Of a DNA stretch of 64,000 nt, positions 39,522 to 53,939 are shown piece after piece. Origin of the DNA: Aggregatibacter segnis (GTDB lineage Bacteria > Pseudomonadota > Gammaproteobacteria > Enterobacterales > Pasteurellaceae); contig NZ_NRCW01000007.1 of NCBI RefSeq assembly GCF_003130075.1, positions 1-64,000 on the forward strand. The letters run 5' to 3'. The position numbers and the translations under genes are program-made. Within the stretch, counting starts at the first letter, position 1; every line of letters starts with the position of its first letter. The notes below the pieces were generated by a model that was not told the origin of the DNA, made no database searches, and was given only the letters and a program-made list of their open reading frames with translations.

Positions 39522-39575
39522 TGTACTCCAAAGGAGTACAGCTATAACTAACCTAGGGTAACTTGTTACCCTAGG
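39522..39575 (+). repeat. double-hairpin REP-like element, copy E
   Basis: TGTACTCC-AAA-GGAGTACA (39522-39540), linker GCTATAACTAA, then CCTAGGGTAA-CTTG-TTACCCTAGG (39552-39575). The outer hairpin is identical to that of copy B. With copy D, only 9 bases away, it forms an inverted pair like A and B but without a transposase gene. Confidence 0.88.
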
Positions 39576-39584
39576 CATGGAGCG

Positions 39585-40652
<1,068 letters not shown>

Positions 40653-41939
40653 TTATTGCAACTTCGCTAATCTCAAACTCACTGCCATTTTGTGCGCATC
40701 CAGCTGTTCTGCCTGCGCCATCAATTCCACGGTTTCCGCTAAGTCTTTGAAGCCTTGCGGGGTGAGTTCCTGCACGGTCATGCGTTTGCTGAAATCCGCC
40801 AAACCAAGGCTGGAATACGTGCGTGTGTAGCCGTAAGTTGGCAGAACGTGATTGGTACCGCTGGCGTAATCGCCCATGCTTTCCGGCGAATAAGCACAGA
40901 GGAAAATAGACCCGGCGTTATCCAGTTGAGGCAATAATTCACGGGCGTTTTGTGTTTGCACGATTAAGTGTTCCGGCGCGTATTCATTGCTAATAGCGAC
41001 ACATTGCGCCAAATCATCGGCAATCAGAATTCGACTGTGGGACAACGCCTTGCGGGCGATTTCCGCGCGGAGCAGTTGGGCAAGCTGTTGTTCCACACAA
41101 AGTGCGGTCTGTTTTGCCAGCGTTTCGCTCGGTGTGACCAAAATCACTTGTGAATCTGCGCCGTGCTCTGCCTGTGAAAGCAAATCGGAGGCAACGAATT
41201 CAGGATCGGCCTTTTCATCAGCAATCACCAACACTTCCGATGGCCCTGCCGGCATGTCGATGTTGGCGCCGTTAATCATTTGGCTGACTTGGCGTTTGGC
41301 TTCCGTCACAAAGGCATTGCCCGGCCCGAAAATTTTATCCACCTTCGCCACGCTTTGTGTACCTAACGCCATGGCGACCACTGCTTGCGCACCGCCCACC
41401 GCATAAATGGTTTGCACCCCGCACAGATTGGCAGCGTAAAGAATTTCATCCGCAATCGGTGGCGGTGAACACAGCACGATTTTCTTACAACCTGCGATTT
41501 TCGCCGGAATGGCAAGCATGAGCACCGTAGAAAATAACGGCGCGGAACCGCCAGGAATATACAAACCGACACGATTAATCGGGCGCGTCACCACCTGACA
41601 ACGGACACCGGGCTGGGTTTCAATATCCACCGCCTGTGGTTTCTGTGCTTCGTGAAAGGCAGTGATATTGCGCTTAGCATTCTGAATCGCCATCTTCAAC
41701 GGCTCATGAATACGCGCCGTCGCCTCCGCAATTTGTTGTGGCGTGACAATCAAGCTGTCGAGTTTGGTTTTGTCGAATTTCTCTGTAAGTTCAAACAACG
41801 CCTTATCGCCGTCCTGTTGCACAAATTTAACGATATTTTCCACCGCACTTTTGATCTCATTTGAGGCGGAAATCGCAGGGCGGGTAAGGGCTTGTTGTTG
41901 CTCTGTGGCTGAAAGATTATTCCAATTTAGTGTTTCCAT
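40653..41939 (-). CDS. hisD: histidinol dehydrogenase
   Basis: Zinc and NAD dependent enzyme that oxidises L-histidinol to histidine in two steps. The product is 428 residues. It shows [48 protein letters not shown] and the catalytic/zinc segment [11 protein letters not shown]. It carries an internal uptake signal (about 41100). Confidence 0.97.
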   Translation of the reverse strand: METLNWNNLSATEQQQALTRPAISASNEIKSAVENIVKFVQQDGDKALFELTEKFDKTKLDSLIVTPQQIAEATARIHEPLKMAIQNAKRNITAFHEAQKPQAVDIETQPGVRCQVVTRPINRVGLYIPGGSAPLFSTVLMLAIPAKIAGCKKIVLCSPPPIADEILYAANLCGVQTIYAVGGAQAVVAMALGTQSVAKVDKIFGPGNAFVTEAKRQVSQMINGANIDMPAGPSEVLVIADEKADPEFVASDLLSQAEHGADSQVILVTPSETLAKQTALCVEQQLAQLLRAEIARKALSHSRILIADDLAQCVAISNEYAPEHLIVQTQNARELLPQLDNAGSIFLCAYSPESMGDYASGTNHVLPTYGYTRTYSSLGLADFSKRMTVQELTPQGFKDLAETVELMAQAEQLDAHKMAVSLRLAKLQ

Positions 41940-41984
41940 AATACAAAACCTTCCTTTTATTTAACGTTGTTTTTCTTTGGTTGC

Positions 41985-42006
41985 TTTCTTTGGCGACACA
42001 AAGAAA
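41985..42006. repeat. dispersed hairpin repeat between hisG and hisD
   Basis: TTTCTTTG-GCGACA-CAAAGAAA is a perfect 8-base stem, flanked by TTTTTCTTTGGTTGC and AATAACAAA. The motif resembles the repeat (GGCGACACAAAGAAAGTAACCAAAGAAA-like, split) that I recall from many gamma-proteobacterial intergenic regions. It lies within the 75-base hisG/hisD junction. Confidence 0.6.
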
Positions 42007-42014
42007 ATAACAAA

Positions 42015-42914
42015 TCACTCCATCATCTTCTCAATCGGCAACACCAAAATCGAACTGGCGCCGATGTCTTTCAACTGCTCCATGGTTTCCCAAAACAGAT
42101 TTTCCTGACTGACCACATGCATGGCTACTTTAGAATCGTCATGCGCCAGCGGCAGAATTGTTGGGTTTTCCACACCGGGTAAAAGTGCGGTGATTTCTTC
42201 GAGTTTATTTTTCGGCGCGTGTAACATGATGTATTTGGATTCCGCGGCTTGTTGCACGCCTTGAATGCGGGTGAGCAGTCTGTCTACCAGGATTTGTTTA
42301 TCGCTGCTTAAAGGTTCGGCACATTGGATTAAACAGGCTTTGGAACGGTAAATCACTTCCACTTCTTTCAAACCATTCGCTTCCAAGGTAGCGCCGGAGG
42401 ACACTAAATCGCAAATGGCATCGGCAAGTCCAGCGCTGGGGGCAACTTCCACAGAGCCGTTCAACAACGTGCTTTTGAACGGTACGTTTTGTGCTTTCAT
42501 GTAACGTTTGAGTAGATTCGGGTAGGAGGTAGCGATGCGGGCATTAGCGAAATCCTGTACGCCGTTGTATTGCTGATCGCGATCAATTGCCAAAGATAAA
42601 CGGCAACCGCCGAAATCCAACTGACGCAGCTTTTTATAAGCGACTGTTTCTCCGGCTGCTAAGCGCCCCAATTCTTCTTCCTCGAGCACGTTTTCGCCGA
42701 TAATGCCGAGATCCGCCACGCCGTCAAAGATCAAGCCGGGAATGTCATCATCACGCACGCGCAGGATTTCAATAGGCATATTTTCCGAATAAGCGATAAG
42801 CCGTTGCTCGTTCCAATTAATTTTTACGCCGCATTGGCTCAGCAATTCTGCACAGTCTTTGCTTAAGCGCCCTTTCTTTTGCATGGCGATGCGTAAACGT
42901 TTTTTGTCACTCAT
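42015..42914 (-). CDS. hisG: ATP phosphoribosyltransferase
   Basis: First enzyme of histidine synthesis, feedback-inhibited by histidine. The product is 299 residues, the long form with a C-terminal ACT-like regulatory domain. It starts [19 protein letters not shown] and has a conserved [12 protein letters not shown] and PRPP site ([13 protein letters not shown]). It is the first structural gene of the operon, 40 bases after the attenuator. An uptake signal lies inside. Confidence 0.97.
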   Translation of the reverse strand: MSDKKRLRIAMQKKGRLSKDCAELLSQCGVKINWNEQRLIAYSENMPIEILRVRDDDIPGLIFDGVADLGIIGENVLEEEELGRLAAGETVAYKKLRQLDFGGCRLSLAIDRDQQYNGVQDFANARIATSYPNLLKRYMKAQNVPFKSTLLNGSVEVAPSAGLADAICDLVSSGATLEANGLKEVEVIYRSKACLIQCAEPLSSDKQILVDRLLTRIQGVQQAAESKYIMLHAPKNKLEEITALLPGVENPTILPLAHDDSKVAMHVVSQENLFWETMEQLKDIGASSILVLPIEKMME

Positions 42915-42945
42915 GTTGTTGCCCTCATTTTGTTAAAACCTAAAA

Positions 42946-42979
42946 AGCAAAACCCCTCGAAAGTTGCCTTCCGAGGGGT
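42946..42979 (-). terminator. his operon attenuator terminator
   Basis: The minus strand has CCCCTCGGAAGG-CAA-CTTTCGAGGGG-type stem followed by TTTTGCTTTTT, between hisL and hisG. It is the terminator that forms when the leader peptide is translated with ample charged tRNA-His. Confidence 0.9.
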
Positions 42980-43059
42980 TGTTTAAACGGTGATTGATTA
43001 TGTCTGCATTTCACTCGTACTCGGAAGTTATCTCCCGAACACGCCGAATGCCCGAAAGA

Positions 43060-43107
43060 TTATTCAGGTAAACGGTGATGATGGTGTAATGCGTTAGTTA
43101 AGTACAT
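43060..43107 (-). CDS. hisL: his operon leader peptide
   Basis: A 15-codon reading frame, MYLTNALHHHHRLPE, with four consecutive His codons, preceded by AAGGA. E. coli hisL has seven. Ribosome stalling at the His codons when tRNA-His is uncharged would let an antiterminator form and allow transcription into hisG. The downstream terminator supports this. Confidence 0.93.
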   Translation of the reverse strand: MYLTNALHHHHRLPE

Positions 43108-43210
43108 AATGAATCCTTTTTAATCAAAAGATGGATAGAATATAGCCAAGAAAATTTTGCGATGCAAGGGCTTTTTTGCAGAAATTTTCTTCAGTATAAA
43201 AATTCATCCA

Positions 43211-44512
43211 TTATTTCTTCGCGCTTTTACCTACCAACATGGTTAAGAACATCACGCCTAATGCCGGAATTAACCACGCCAAGCCATTATCATATAATGG
43301 GAAATTGGCAAGAAATTGTTTCATGCCATCAGACAATAATCCCACGTTATTTAAGCTGTCGCACAGACTAAAACATACGGTGACAGCAATCGTGGCGTTA
43401 TAGGTTAATTTCACGCGTGGTAATTTAGCACGGACGAATTGCAACACCACCAACATGATTGCCACAGGGTAAATTAACAACAATGCAGGAATAGTCACTT
43501 GTAATAATTTCGTTAAGCCGTTTTCGGAAATGATGGTTGTCATGATAGTGAACACAACCACCCAGAAAGAATACGGCAAACGGTTAGAGAATTTAGCGAA
43601 GTAGTATGCACAAGCACTGGTTACGCCCACTAAGGTGGTTAAACTTGCCAAGAAGATGATGCCGGACATCATCCAAGAACCTTCTTTACCGAATAACACG
43701 TTCACATAACGAGAGAAAATTTGACCGCCGTTACTTGCGCCTTGCGCCACTTGGTCACTGGTCGCGCCAAGATAGAAAAGGGAAAAATAAAGTGCGGCTA
43801 ATAAAACCACTGAAATGCAGCCCGCAGAAATGGTGTAACGCATGATTTTTTGTGGTTCAGTGACGTTTTTCGCACTTAACGCACGGGCAACAATGCCGCC
43901 GAAAGCAATTGCCGCCAAAACATCCATGGTTTGGTAACCGCTGATTAAACCGGTGGTCAACGCTGAGCTGTCCGCATAACTTTTGCTTGGTGCTGCAATT
44001 TCAGACAATGGCGACATAAAGACTGTCACGGTCACTACCACTAATAACACCAATAAGGCTGGGGTCATAAATTTGCCTACGCTGGAAATAATGGTGTTTG
44101 GTTTTAGCATGAATAACATAGCAATAATGTTAAAGACTACGGCAAAAATCAGGTGATTTGCCGGTGTATCCGTGACAATCTCTAACGGCACTAACGCCAT
44201 TTCATAGGCTACGTTAGTAATTCGTGGCATCGCAAACGTAGAACCAATTACTAAATATAAGGTGGCTAAAAATAAAATTTCCGCCCATTTTGGTAGGTCG
44301 CGAGTAAGTTCTTCGCCACGTCCTAAAACAGACACAATCACTAAGGTGATAAATGGCATTAATACGCCTGTCACCACAAAACCTAATGCCGCTGTCGCCC
44401 AATGTTGCCCAGCAGTGTAGCCTTCCATAGGTGGAAAAATGATGTTTCCTGCACCTAAAAACAGGGCAAAAATCATCATACCTAAAACAATAATATCTTT
44501 ACGTGAAAACAT
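43211..44512 (-). CDS. brnQ: branched-chain amino acid transporter BrnQ
   Basis: LIVCS-family sodium symporter for leucine, isoleucine and valine. The product is 433 residues with about twelve hydrophobic helices. The N-terminal FALFLGAGNIIFPP and the GYQTMDVLAAIAFG segment are family signatures. It appears monocistronic, divergent from pyrG. Confidence 0.93.
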   Translation of the reverse strand: MFSRKDIIVLGMMIFALFLGAGNIIFPPMEGYTAGQHWATAALGFVVTGVLMPFITLVIVSVLGRGEELTRDLPKWAEILFLATLYLVIGSTFAMPRITNVAYEMALVPLEIVTDTPANHLIFAVVFNIIAMLFMLKPNTIISSVGKFMTPALLVLLVVVTVTVFMSPLSEIAAPSKSYADSSALTTGLISGYQTMDVLAAIAFGGIVARALSAKNVTEPQKIMRYTISAGCISVVLLAALYFSLFYLGATSDQVAQGASNGGQIFSRYVNVLFGKEGSWMMSGIIFLASLTTLVGVTSACAYYFAKFSNRLPYSFWVVVFTIMTTIISENGLTKLLQVTIPALLLIYPVAIMLVVLQFVRAKLPRVKLTYNATIAVTVCFSLCDSLNNVGLLSDGMKQFLANFPLYDNGLAWLIPALGVMFLTMLVGKSAKK

Positions 44513-44710
44513 AATAAATTTCTCTTGTGATAAAAAATAAATTTCTCTTTTGTTATAAAAAGTCGGCGGATTTTACACTAAAAATGGCGAATTTCGTAAT
44601 AAAATATAAAAAAAGTGTGATGTTTTTCCACCGCACTTTCTGTTAAATCCGCAGGCTCGGCGATTGAGTTCATCCGACCTTTGTTGTAAACTACGCTCCC
44701 GTCTTGATAG

Positions 44711-46399
<1,689 letters not shown>

Positions 46400-46421
46400 C
46401 GGCTTTCTGAAAAATTGAAAT

Positions 46422-46468
46422 AAAAGTGCGGTCAGAAAAACACTTAGATTTTTGACCGCACTTTTTTA
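46422..46468 (+). terminator. paired-uptake-signal terminator after pyrG
   Basis: AAAAGTGCGGTCAGAAAAA and TTTTTGACCGCACTTTTTT are inverted around a short loop, 23 bases after the stop. Confidence 0.8.
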
Positions 46469-46510
46469 TTTTCTCGCCGTGATCCACTTCACAAAAAATG
46501 GCCTTTGCTC

Positions 46511-46539
46511 TTGTTCTGCCTCTTGTCTTTCACTATATT
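46511..46539 (+). promoter_or_regulatory. probable thiE promoter
   Basis: TTGTTC (46511-46516) and TATATT (46534-46539) with a 17-base spacer, directly before the TPP aptamer. It is called from spacing and position. Confidence 0.55.
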
Positions 46540-46548
46540 GAGAACCCT

Positions 46549-46631
46549 CTTGTCGGAGTGCCGGAAGGCTGAGATCGCAATGAATGCGAGATCCGTGGAA
46601 CCTGTGGGTTAATCCCCGCGCAGGGAACAAG
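46549..46631 (+). promoter_or_regulatory. TPP riboswitch (thi box)
   Basis: The outer stem CTTGT/ACAAG closes the aptamer. Conserved segments are CGGAGTGCC, GGCTGAGATC, a variable hairpin (GCAATGAATGC), GATCCGTGGAACCTG, and GGGTTAATCCCCGCGCAGGGAA. These are the two arms that bind thiamine pyrophosphate. It lies 70 bases before thiE, and the ribosome site GGAG is in between; control may be at translation. Confidence 0.93.
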
Positions 46632-46701
46632 TGGCCTGTGATTTTCATTTCATCATACCTTCCGCACAAACTACCTTTTATTTACCTTACCGGAGATTAC
46701 C

Positions 46702-47364
46702 ATGTCGGAAGCTGTGCCTCATTTATCAGAAATCATCCCGCCTAAAGCGCCTTTTGCGCCCACCGAATTTAAGTTGGGATTGTATGTCATCGTGGACAGT
46801 TACGAATGGATTAAACGGCTCATTCATGCCGGCGTGAAAACCTTGCAAATTCGCATTAAAGATCGCTCGCCGGAACAAGCAGAAGAGGAAATCGCCCGTT
46901 GCATTGCCTTAGCCAAACAACATCAAGTGCGGTTATTTGTGGATGATTTTTGGTCGTTAGCGATTAAATATCAGGCTTATGGCGTCCATCTTGGGCAAGA
47001 GGATCTACTCACGGCCGATTTAAACGCCATCCAACAAGCGGGACTGCGTCTCGGTGTTTCCACCCACAACCAAGAAGAAGTCGATCTGGTGTTACCGTTG
47101 CACCCTTCCTATATTGCCCTCGGACATATTTTCCCGACACAAACCAAAGAGATGCCTTCCGCCCCTCAAGGCATTGCCAATTTAGCCGCACAGGTGAAAA
47201 ACTTAGGTAAAATACCGACTGTCGCAATCGGCGGCATCAGTGCTTCGCATTTTCCTGATATTTTGGACACAGGAGTCGGTAGCATTGCCGTGATTTCTGC
47301 TGTAACCAAAGCACAAGACTGGCAACGTGCGGTGAAAAATTTACTGCAATATTTTGCCGAATGA
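46702..47364 (+). CDS. thiE: thiamine-phosphate synthase
   Basis: Joins HMP-pyrophosphate and thiazole phosphate to thiamine phosphate. The product is 220 residues, a (beta-alpha)8 barrel. It shows [32 protein letters not shown], the [14 protein letters not shown] flap, and PTVAIGGI. The start ATG 46702 has GGAG. It stands alone here without thiM or thiD, but has its own TPP riboswitch. Confidence 0.94.
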   Translation: MSEAVPHLSEIIPPKAPFAPTEFKLGLYVIVDSYEWIKRLIHAGVKTLQIRIKDRSPEQAEEEIARCIALAKQHQVRLFVDDFWSLAIKYQAYGVHLGQEDLLTADLNAIQQAGLRLGVSTHNQEEVDLVLPLHPSYIALGHIFPTQTKEMPSAPQGIANLAAQVKNLGKIPTVAIGGISASHFPDILDTGVGSIAVISAVTKAQDWQRAVKNLLQYFAE

Positions 47365-47547
47365 CGAGACATTTTCGTTCAAATTCGTGGTGAAATAGCT
47401 TGAAAAATTCATCTTAAAATTGAACCGCACTTCAGACGCCGGAAAACATAGAGCAAAATCAAATTGTCTGTAGTTTTTGCAAGACAAAGGAACAAAATAG
47501 CTTTATGATACCGACATTTTTAGAGCAAACTAACCCGTTTTAATTAA

Positions 47548-48876
<1,329 letters not shown>

Positions 48877-48912
48877 TTCGTAACCGTCGCGGTTATTAAA
48901 ACGCGCTAAAAA

Positions 48913-48958
48913 AACACCGCGCTTTTTGTTGAAAGATAAAAAGTGCGGTGATTTTTTT
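48913..48958. terminator. terminator of eno with one mutated uptake signal
   Basis: CACCGCGCTTTTT and AAAAAGTGCGGTG form the stem. The left arm has GCGCTT where the uptake signal has GCACTT, so it would pair as a G-U wobble in RNA. T-rich on the right for eno, A-rich on the left for the leftward ruvX. Confidence 0.75.
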
Positions 48959-48978
48959 ATGTGTTTTTTTAAAGCAAT

Positions 48979-49398
48979 TTATTCACCGTATTGCTCAAAC
49001 CAACTTTCCAATATTAAACAAGCGGAAATGCCATCCACTTTGCTTTTATTCAAAGCACGATAACCACCGCGCCCAAAAATTTCGCTACGGGCTTCCGTGG
49101 TAGTGAGCCGTTCATCCTGTAACTCCACCGGCAAATTGAAACGCCCATGAAGGCGGTTAGCAAATTTTTTTGCCCGCAAGGTTAGCGGTTGTTCCGTACC
49201 GTCCATATTTAACGGTAATCCGACCACAAGCCTTTCAGGTTGCCAATCTTGAATACACTTCTCAATGGCTTCCCAATTTGGAATGCCATCTTGCGCTTTG
49301 AATGCGGGTAAAGATTGTGCCGTACCGGTAATACTTTGCCCGACAGCGCAACCGATACTTTTTGTGCCGAAATCAAAGGCGATAACCGTAATGCCCAT
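48979..49398 (-). CDS. ruvX: Holliday-junction resolvase-like protein RuvX (YqgF)
   Basis: YqgF/RuvX has a ribonuclease H fold and is linked to 16S rRNA 5' end processing and to junction resolution. The product is 139 residues (E. coli 138). It has [15 protein letters not shown] with a catalytic Asp, [13 protein letters not shown], and DERLTTTEA. The start shares a base with the yqgE stop (TAATG). Confidence 0.95.
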   Translation of the reverse strand: MGITVIAFDFGTKSIGCAVGQSITGTAQSLPAFKAQDGIPNWEAIEKCIQDWQPERLVVGLPLNMDGTEQPLTLRAKKFANRLHGRFNLPVELQDERLTTTEARSEIFGRGGYRALNKSKVDGISACLILESWFEQYGE

Positions 49399-49958
49399 TA
49401 ACTGTGCCCTACTTGACCGGCAAAGTTATGGGAGTCAATGCCTAACAATTGATTTGCTGCCAACCAGCGCTCTTCATATGGCAAATCAAATAGGATCTGT
49501 TCTGTTGCCAGCACAACCAACCAAGAATTATTCATGATTTCCCGCTCTAGCTGATGTGGTTCCCAACTCGCACAACCGAGTGCCACCAAGTATTTTTCCG
49601 GCTCTAATAACGTACCAAAAGTATCCACGACATCAGCAGAAGTCGTCAGCATGAGATTGTCGTTCACCCGATAACTATGATCAAAAGGCTCATGGGTGTT
49701 GGTATGCAAAATAAAACCACGATCAACATTGACCGGCCCGCCGGCAAGTACCAACTTATCACTATAAGTGCGGTTGCTAACCATCATGAAATTCATTTTA
49801 GCGCCCAACTCCGCAATACTTAAATCTGTCGGTTGATTTAATACCAATCCCATAGAACCTTTTTCATTATGTTCACAAATATAAATAACCGAGCGGTAAA
49901 AATAACTGTCATCTAAATTGGGCATAGCAATCAAGAGATGATCTTGTAAATCCATCAT
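49398..49958 (-). CDS. yqgE: YqgE/AlgH family protein (UPF0301)
   Basis: The product is 186 residues (E. coli 187) of unknown function. It begins [41 protein letters not shown], the diagnostic family N-terminus, and has [16 protein letters not shown]. Two ATG codons are adjacent; the second (49955) would give the usual N-terminus. It sits in the conserved order rsmE-yqgE-ruvX. Confidence 0.94.
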   Translation of the reverse strand: MMDLQDHLLIAMPNLDDSYFYRSVIYICEHNEKGSMGLVLNQPTDLSIAELGAKMNFMMVSNRTYSDKLVLAGGPVNVDRGFILHTNTHEPFDHSYRVNDNLMLTTSADVVDTFGTLLEPEKYLVALGCASWEPHQLEREIMNNSWLVVLATEQILFDLPYEERWLAANQLLGIDSHNFAGQVGHS

Positions 49959-49971
49959 ATTTCGTTCTTCT

Positions 49972-50706
49972 CTATCCTAAATCACCAAAACACACCTGCA
50001 AGGCGGTAATTGCCGCCATCGCTGCGGTTTCAGTGCGTAATACACGTTTTCCTAATAATACTTCCACAAAGCCATGTTCCTCGGTTTGTGCAATTTCTTG
50101 TGGGGACAAACCACCTTCCGAACCAATTAATAAGCGAACCCCTGCCTTAGGGATTGCCGGCAGAGTACGAATGGAATAACTGGCTCTTGGATGTAAATTT
50201 AATTTGAGTGCGTCATCCGGTTCAGCACACCACTGTTGCAGCTTCATTAACGGACGAATTTCCGGGATGGTATTCCGCCCGCACTGCTCACAAGCAGCAA
50301 TCGCAATTTTTTGCCATTGTTGAATTTTTTTCTCCATGCGTTCGCCGTCTAATTTCACACCGCAACGTTCTGACCACAGAGGCGTAATAACATTCACACC
50401 CAGTTCAACGGATTTCTGAATCGTAAATTCCATGCGTTCCCCACGGGAAATCACTTGTCCTAAATGGATCGCAAGTGGACTTTCACGATCATCTAACTGA
50501 CGACTCAAAATATCGACATCAACGGATTTTTTCGTTACCGCATTGATGACCGCTTGATAGATATGGTTACTGCCATCGAAAAGTTCAAGTTGATCGCCCG
50601 GTTGCATACGTAAAACACGACCGACATGGTTAGCACCATCTTCAGAAAGTGTGCAAGAGGTGAGTGAATTAAGAGAAGTGGGATGGTAAATTCGAGGTAT
50701 TCGCAT
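49972..50706 (-). CDS. rsmE: 16S rRNA m3U1498 methyltransferase RsmE
   Basis: SPOUT methyltransferase that methylates U1498. The product is 244 residues (E. coli 243). It has an N-terminal PUA-like domain ([11 protein letters not shown]) and the trefoil-knot motifs [12 protein letters not shown] and [15 protein letters not shown]. It lies 13 bases before yqgE in the same direction. Confidence 0.95.
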   Translation of the reverse strand: MRIPRIYHPTSLNSLTSCTLSEDGANHVGRVLRMQPGDQLELFDGSNHIYQAVINAVTKKSVDVDILSRQLDDRESPLAIHLGQVISRGERMEFTIQKSVELGVNVITPLWSERCGVKLDGERMEKKIQQWQKIAIAACEQCGRNTIPEIRPLMKLQQWCAEPDDALKLNLHPRASYSIRTLPAIPKAGVRLLIGSEGGLSPQEIAQTEEHGFVEVLLGKRVLRTETAAMAAITALQVCFGDLG

Positions 50707-50786
50707 AATAGAACAAATAAGTAAAAATAATTTGTTCTATCATAGCAGAAAAGCGGATGGCAAAACGTAAAATACGAAATGAAAAA

Positions 50787-51104
50787 TTAATATTCCCACT
50801 GTGTAGGATCAATACCTAACTCACGCATAATCGCTTTTGCTTCTTCTGGAATTTCGTCACTACGTTCCTTTAACAAATCTTCATCCGTTGGTAAAGGTTG
50901 ACCGGTAAAAGCATGTAAAAACGCTTCACATAACAGTTCACTGTTGGTCGCGTGACGCAAATTACGAATTTGGCGACGGGTACGTTCATTGGTCAAAATT
51001 TCAAGCACTTTAATCGGAATAGATACTGTAATTTTTTTAACTTGTTCGCTTTTTTTACCGTGTTCCGCATAAGGACTGATATATTGTCCGTTCCAATCCG
51101 CCAT
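50787..51104 (-). CDS. metJ: methionine repressor MetJ
   Basis: Ribbon-helix-helix repressor that uses S-adenosylmethionine as corepressor and controls methionine synthesis genes. The product is 105 residues, identical in length to E. coli MetJ. The DNA-binding strand is [23 protein letters not shown] and the conserved [25 protein letters not shown] follows. No met box array was found next to it in this window. Confidence 0.96.
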   Translation of the reverse strand: MADWNGQYISPYAEHGKKSEQVKKITVSIPIKVLEILTNERTRRQIRNLRHATNSELLCEAFLHAFTGQPLPTDEDLLKERSDEIPEEAKAIMRELGIDPTQWEY

Positions 51105-51217
51105 AATTGATTCCTAAAATAACCTTATTAATTGTCGAGATATTCTAATAAAAAAGAATAAAAATAACAATCTAGCCGTGAAGACTGCTAGATTTCTAGC
51201 ACTAAAAATAGAAAAAA

Positions 51218-51244
51218 ATAAAGGCATCTTATCGATGCCTTTTT
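51218..51244 (-). terminator. galU terminator
   Basis: AAAGGCATC-GATA-AGATGCCTTT-type stem followed on the minus strand by ATTTTTTT, 12 bases beyond the galU stop. Confidence 0.8.
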
Positions 51245-51255
51245 ATTCAACAAAA

Positions 51256-52143
51256 TTAAAACGTTTTTACTAAATCTTTTAAATAAGATTTAAATTCACC
51301 ACCCAGTTTATTGTGATGCAAACCATATTCGACGAAGGCTTTCATATAACCAATTTTATCGCCACAATCGTAAGAAATACCGGTCATATGGAACGCTTCT
51401 ACCGTTTCTTTTTCAATTAACATATCAATCGCATCGGTTAATTGAATTTCATCACCAACACCAATCGGTGTTCTTTCCAACAAATCCCAAATTGCCGCAG
51501 AGAAAACATAACGACCCACGACTGCTAGATTAGATGGCGCTTCATCAACACTTGGTTTTTCCACAATACTATGAATTTTCGCACTTTCTCCCGGCGGAAT
51601 TTCAATGCCACCGCAGTCGGCAATACCGTAGCTGCTGACAGCTTCCGGTGCAACAGGACTTACCATGATTTGGCTGGCTTTCGTTTGATTAAAGCGTTTT
51701 AACATGGCCGCGAGGTTTTCTTTTTTCTGATTAGCCGAAAATTCCGCCAATAACACATCCGGCAAGATCACTGCAAAAGACTCATCTCCAACTAACGGAC
51801 GACCACATAATACGGCGTGTCCCAAGCCTTTCGCATTCCCTTGGCGAACATGCATAATGGTGACATCTTTTGGCACAATAGAACGAACTTCTTCCAAGAG
51901 TTGGCGTTTTACCCGTTTTTCTAACATCGTTTCCAATTCGAAAGAGGTATCAAAATGGTTTTCGATAGCATTTTTGGAAGAGTGAGTAACCAACACAATT
52001 TCTTTGATGCCTGCGGCAACACATTCATTTACAACGTATTGAATAAGTGGTTTATCCACCAGCGTTAACATTTCCTTCGGAATCGCCTTTGTTGCAGGTA
52101 ACATACGTGTGCCTAAGCCGGCAACAGGAATAATTGCTTTCAT
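51256..52143 (-). CDS. galU: UTP-glucose-1-phosphate uridylyltransferase
   Basis: Makes UDP-glucose, the precursor for lipooligosaccharide, UDP-galactose and glucuronate. The product is 295 residues. The nucleotide-binding [18 protein letters not shown] is at the N-terminus, followed by [21 protein letters not shown]. The start is ATG 52143, since the ten-residue extension before it has no ribosome site. A paired-uptake-signal hairpin separates it from manB. Confidence 0.95.
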   Translation of the reverse strand: MKAIIPVAGLGTRMLPATKAIPKEMLTLVDKPLIQYVVNECVAAGIKEIVLVTHSSKNAIENHFDTSFELETMLEKRVKRQLLEEVRSIVPKDVTIMHVRQGNAKGLGHAVLCGRPLVGDESFAVILPDVLLAEFSANQKKENLAAMLKRFNQTKASQIMVSPVAPEAVSSYGIADCGGIEIPPGESAKIHSIVEKPSVDEAPSNLAVVGRYVFSAAIWDLLERTPIGVGDEIQLTDAIDMLIEKETVEAFHMTGISYDCGDKIGYMKAFVEYGLHHNKLGGEFKSYLKDLVKTF

Positions 52144-52164
52144 GTCTATTTTCCTTATATAAAA

Positions 52165-52203
52165 AGACCGCACTTTTCTCTTCTGAAAAGTGCGGTAAGT
52201 TTT
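52165..52203 (-). terminator. paired-uptake-signal hairpin between manB and galU
   Basis: GACCGCACTTTTC and GAAAAGTGCGGT, loop TCTTCT-like, with A- and T-rich flanks. It may terminate manB transcription before galU. Confidence 0.65.
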
Positions 52204-52213
52204 TTATGTGTTT

Positions 52214-53578
52214 TTACTGACGAAGTAATGCCAAAATCTCTTCAGTTTTTTCCGCCATCAGTTGTTTATCACCGCGAGTTTCCAAGTTTAAACGAACCAC
52301 CGGCTCGGTATTTGATGAACGCAGATTAAAACGCCAATTCGGATATTCAATACTAATCCCGTCAATATCATCAACATGAACCGCTTCTTTTTCATATGCA
52401 GCACGTACACGCTCAATCGCGCTTTTTGCATCAGCTAAGTTGCTGTTAATTTCGCCTGGAGACGGGAATGTATTCACGCTATTGTTCACTAGCTCACCTA
52501 ATGATTTACCGGTAACAGAAACAAGTTCCATCACGAGCAACCATGGGATCATACCACTATCACAATAGAAGAAATCACGGAAATAATGGTGTGCGCTCAT
52601 TTCTCCGCCGTAAATAGCGTCTACTGCACGCATTTTCTCTTTAATGAAAGAATGGCCTGATTTAGACATAACAGCTTCACCGCCATTTTCTTCCACTAAT
52701 TTCAGCGTATTCCAAATTAAACGCGGATCATAAATGATTTTTGCGCCTTTATTTTTTTGCAAGAAGGCTTGGCTTAACAAGCCGACAATGTAGTAGCCTT
52801 CAATAAAATTCGCGCGTTCATCAAATAGGAAACAGCGGTCAAAATCACCATCAAAGGCAATTCCCATATCCGCTTCATTTGCCAAAACCGCATCAATCGT
52901 ATCTTGGCGGTTTTCCGGCAATAAAGGATTAGGAATACCATGTGGGAATGTCCCATCCGGATTGTTATGAACCTTAATAAACTCGACCGGCACTTGTTTT
53001 GCTTTAAATTGAGCTTCAATTGCGTCAATAACGTGTCCTGCCGCGCCATTACCGGCGTTAATCACTAATTTTAAAGGCTTCAACTGTGCCAAGTTAATGT
53101 AGGACAACAAGTGTTCAACGTAATCGCCGAGCACGGAAAGCTGTTTATATTCACCACGTTGAGTCACCGGTGGAAAATTATTTTCTTCCGCCAAGCGTTG
53201 AATATCCGCCAAGCCGGTATCTGCACTAATCGGACGGGAACCTTCACGTACTAATTTAAGTCCATTGTAATCCATCGGATTATGGCTTGCGGTAACTTCA
53301 ATACCACCATCGGTTTTCAAAAATGACGTAGCAAAATAGACTTCCTCTGTCCCTGTTTCACCTAAATCAATTACATTAACACCGGAATCCAATAAGCCAT
53401 TTGTTACCGCACTTTTTAGTTCTTTGCTCGTTAAACGAACATCTCCACCAACGACAATGGTTTTAGGCTTCAAAAACTGCCCAAATGCACGACCTATACG
53501 ATACACAATATCCACGTTTAACTCTTCGCCTAAGCGACCACGGATATCGTAAGCTTTAAAGCAAGTCAATTTACTCAT
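52214..53578 (-). CDS. manB: phosphomannomutase / phosphoglucomutase
   Basis: Alpha-D-phosphohexomutase of 454 residues. The phosphoserine loop is [14 protein letters not shown] near residue 98, the Mg site [10 protein letters not shown] is near 245, the sugar-binding [12 protein letters not shown] is near 330, and the phosphate-binding [12 protein letters not shown] is near the end. It is closest to ManB/CpsG-type enzymes. It could supply mannose-1-phosphate or glucose-1-phosphate; glucose-1-phosphate fits its position beside galU. Confidence 0.88.
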   Translation of the reverse strand: MSKLTCFKAYDIRGRLGEELNVDIVYRIGRAFGQFLKPKTIVVGGDVRLTSKELKSAVTNGLLDSGVNVIDLGETGTEEVYFATSFLKTDGGIEVTASHNPMDYNGLKLVREGSRPISADTGLADIQRLAEENNFPPVTQRGEYKQLSVLGDYVEHLLSYINLAQLKPLKLVINAGNGAAGHVIDAIEAQFKAKQVPVEFIKVHNNPDGTFPHGIPNPLLPENRQDTIDAVLANEADMGIAFDGDFDRCFLFDERANFIEGYYIVGLLSQAFLQKNKGAKIIYDPRLIWNTLKLVEENGGEAVMSKSGHSFIKEKMRAVDAIYGGEMSAHHYFRDFFYCDSGMIPWLLVMELVSVTGKSLGELVNNSVNTFPSPGEINSNLADAKSAIERVRAAYEKEAVHVDDIDGISIEYPNWRFNLRSSNTEPVVRLNLETRGDKQLMAEKTEEILALLRQ

Positions 53579-53618
53579 AACTACTCCATTTTAATTGTCC
53601 ATAAAATGAAATTTGCTA

Positions 53619-53801
53619 CTATGCTTTGTTTTCATCCTTAGCTTGATGAATACGCTGGTAAATTTCTTCTCTATGAACAGAAACATCCTTGGGGGCTTGC
53701 ACGCCAATTTTTACTTGGTTGCCTCGTATATTGAGAATCGTGATAGAAACATCATCGCCGATGAGCAAGCTCTCGCCAACTTTACGGGTTAAGATCAGCA
53801 T
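53619..53801 (-). CDS. csrA: carbon storage regulator CsrA
   Basis: Small RNA-binding protein that blocks translation of, or stabilises, target mRNAs by binding GGA motifs. The product is 60 residues (E. coli 61) and reads [22 protein letters not shown], with the RNA-binding [10 protein letters not shown]. The location between alaS and galU/manB is typical of Pasteurellaceae. Confidence 0.97.
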   Translation of the reverse strand: MLILTRKVGESLLIGDDVSITILNIRGNQVKIGVQAPKDVSVHREEIYQRIHQAKDENKA

Positions 53802-53939
53802 ATAAACTCCTCACCTTTTATAGTTTATTTCCAACTTCCCTATTTTGCTTCCAACATCCCTATCAAACATTAAACAATACTTTGTACTTTGGCACTCATG
53901 AAATCATAAGTGCCATAATTAATTAACAAGAAACAAAGA

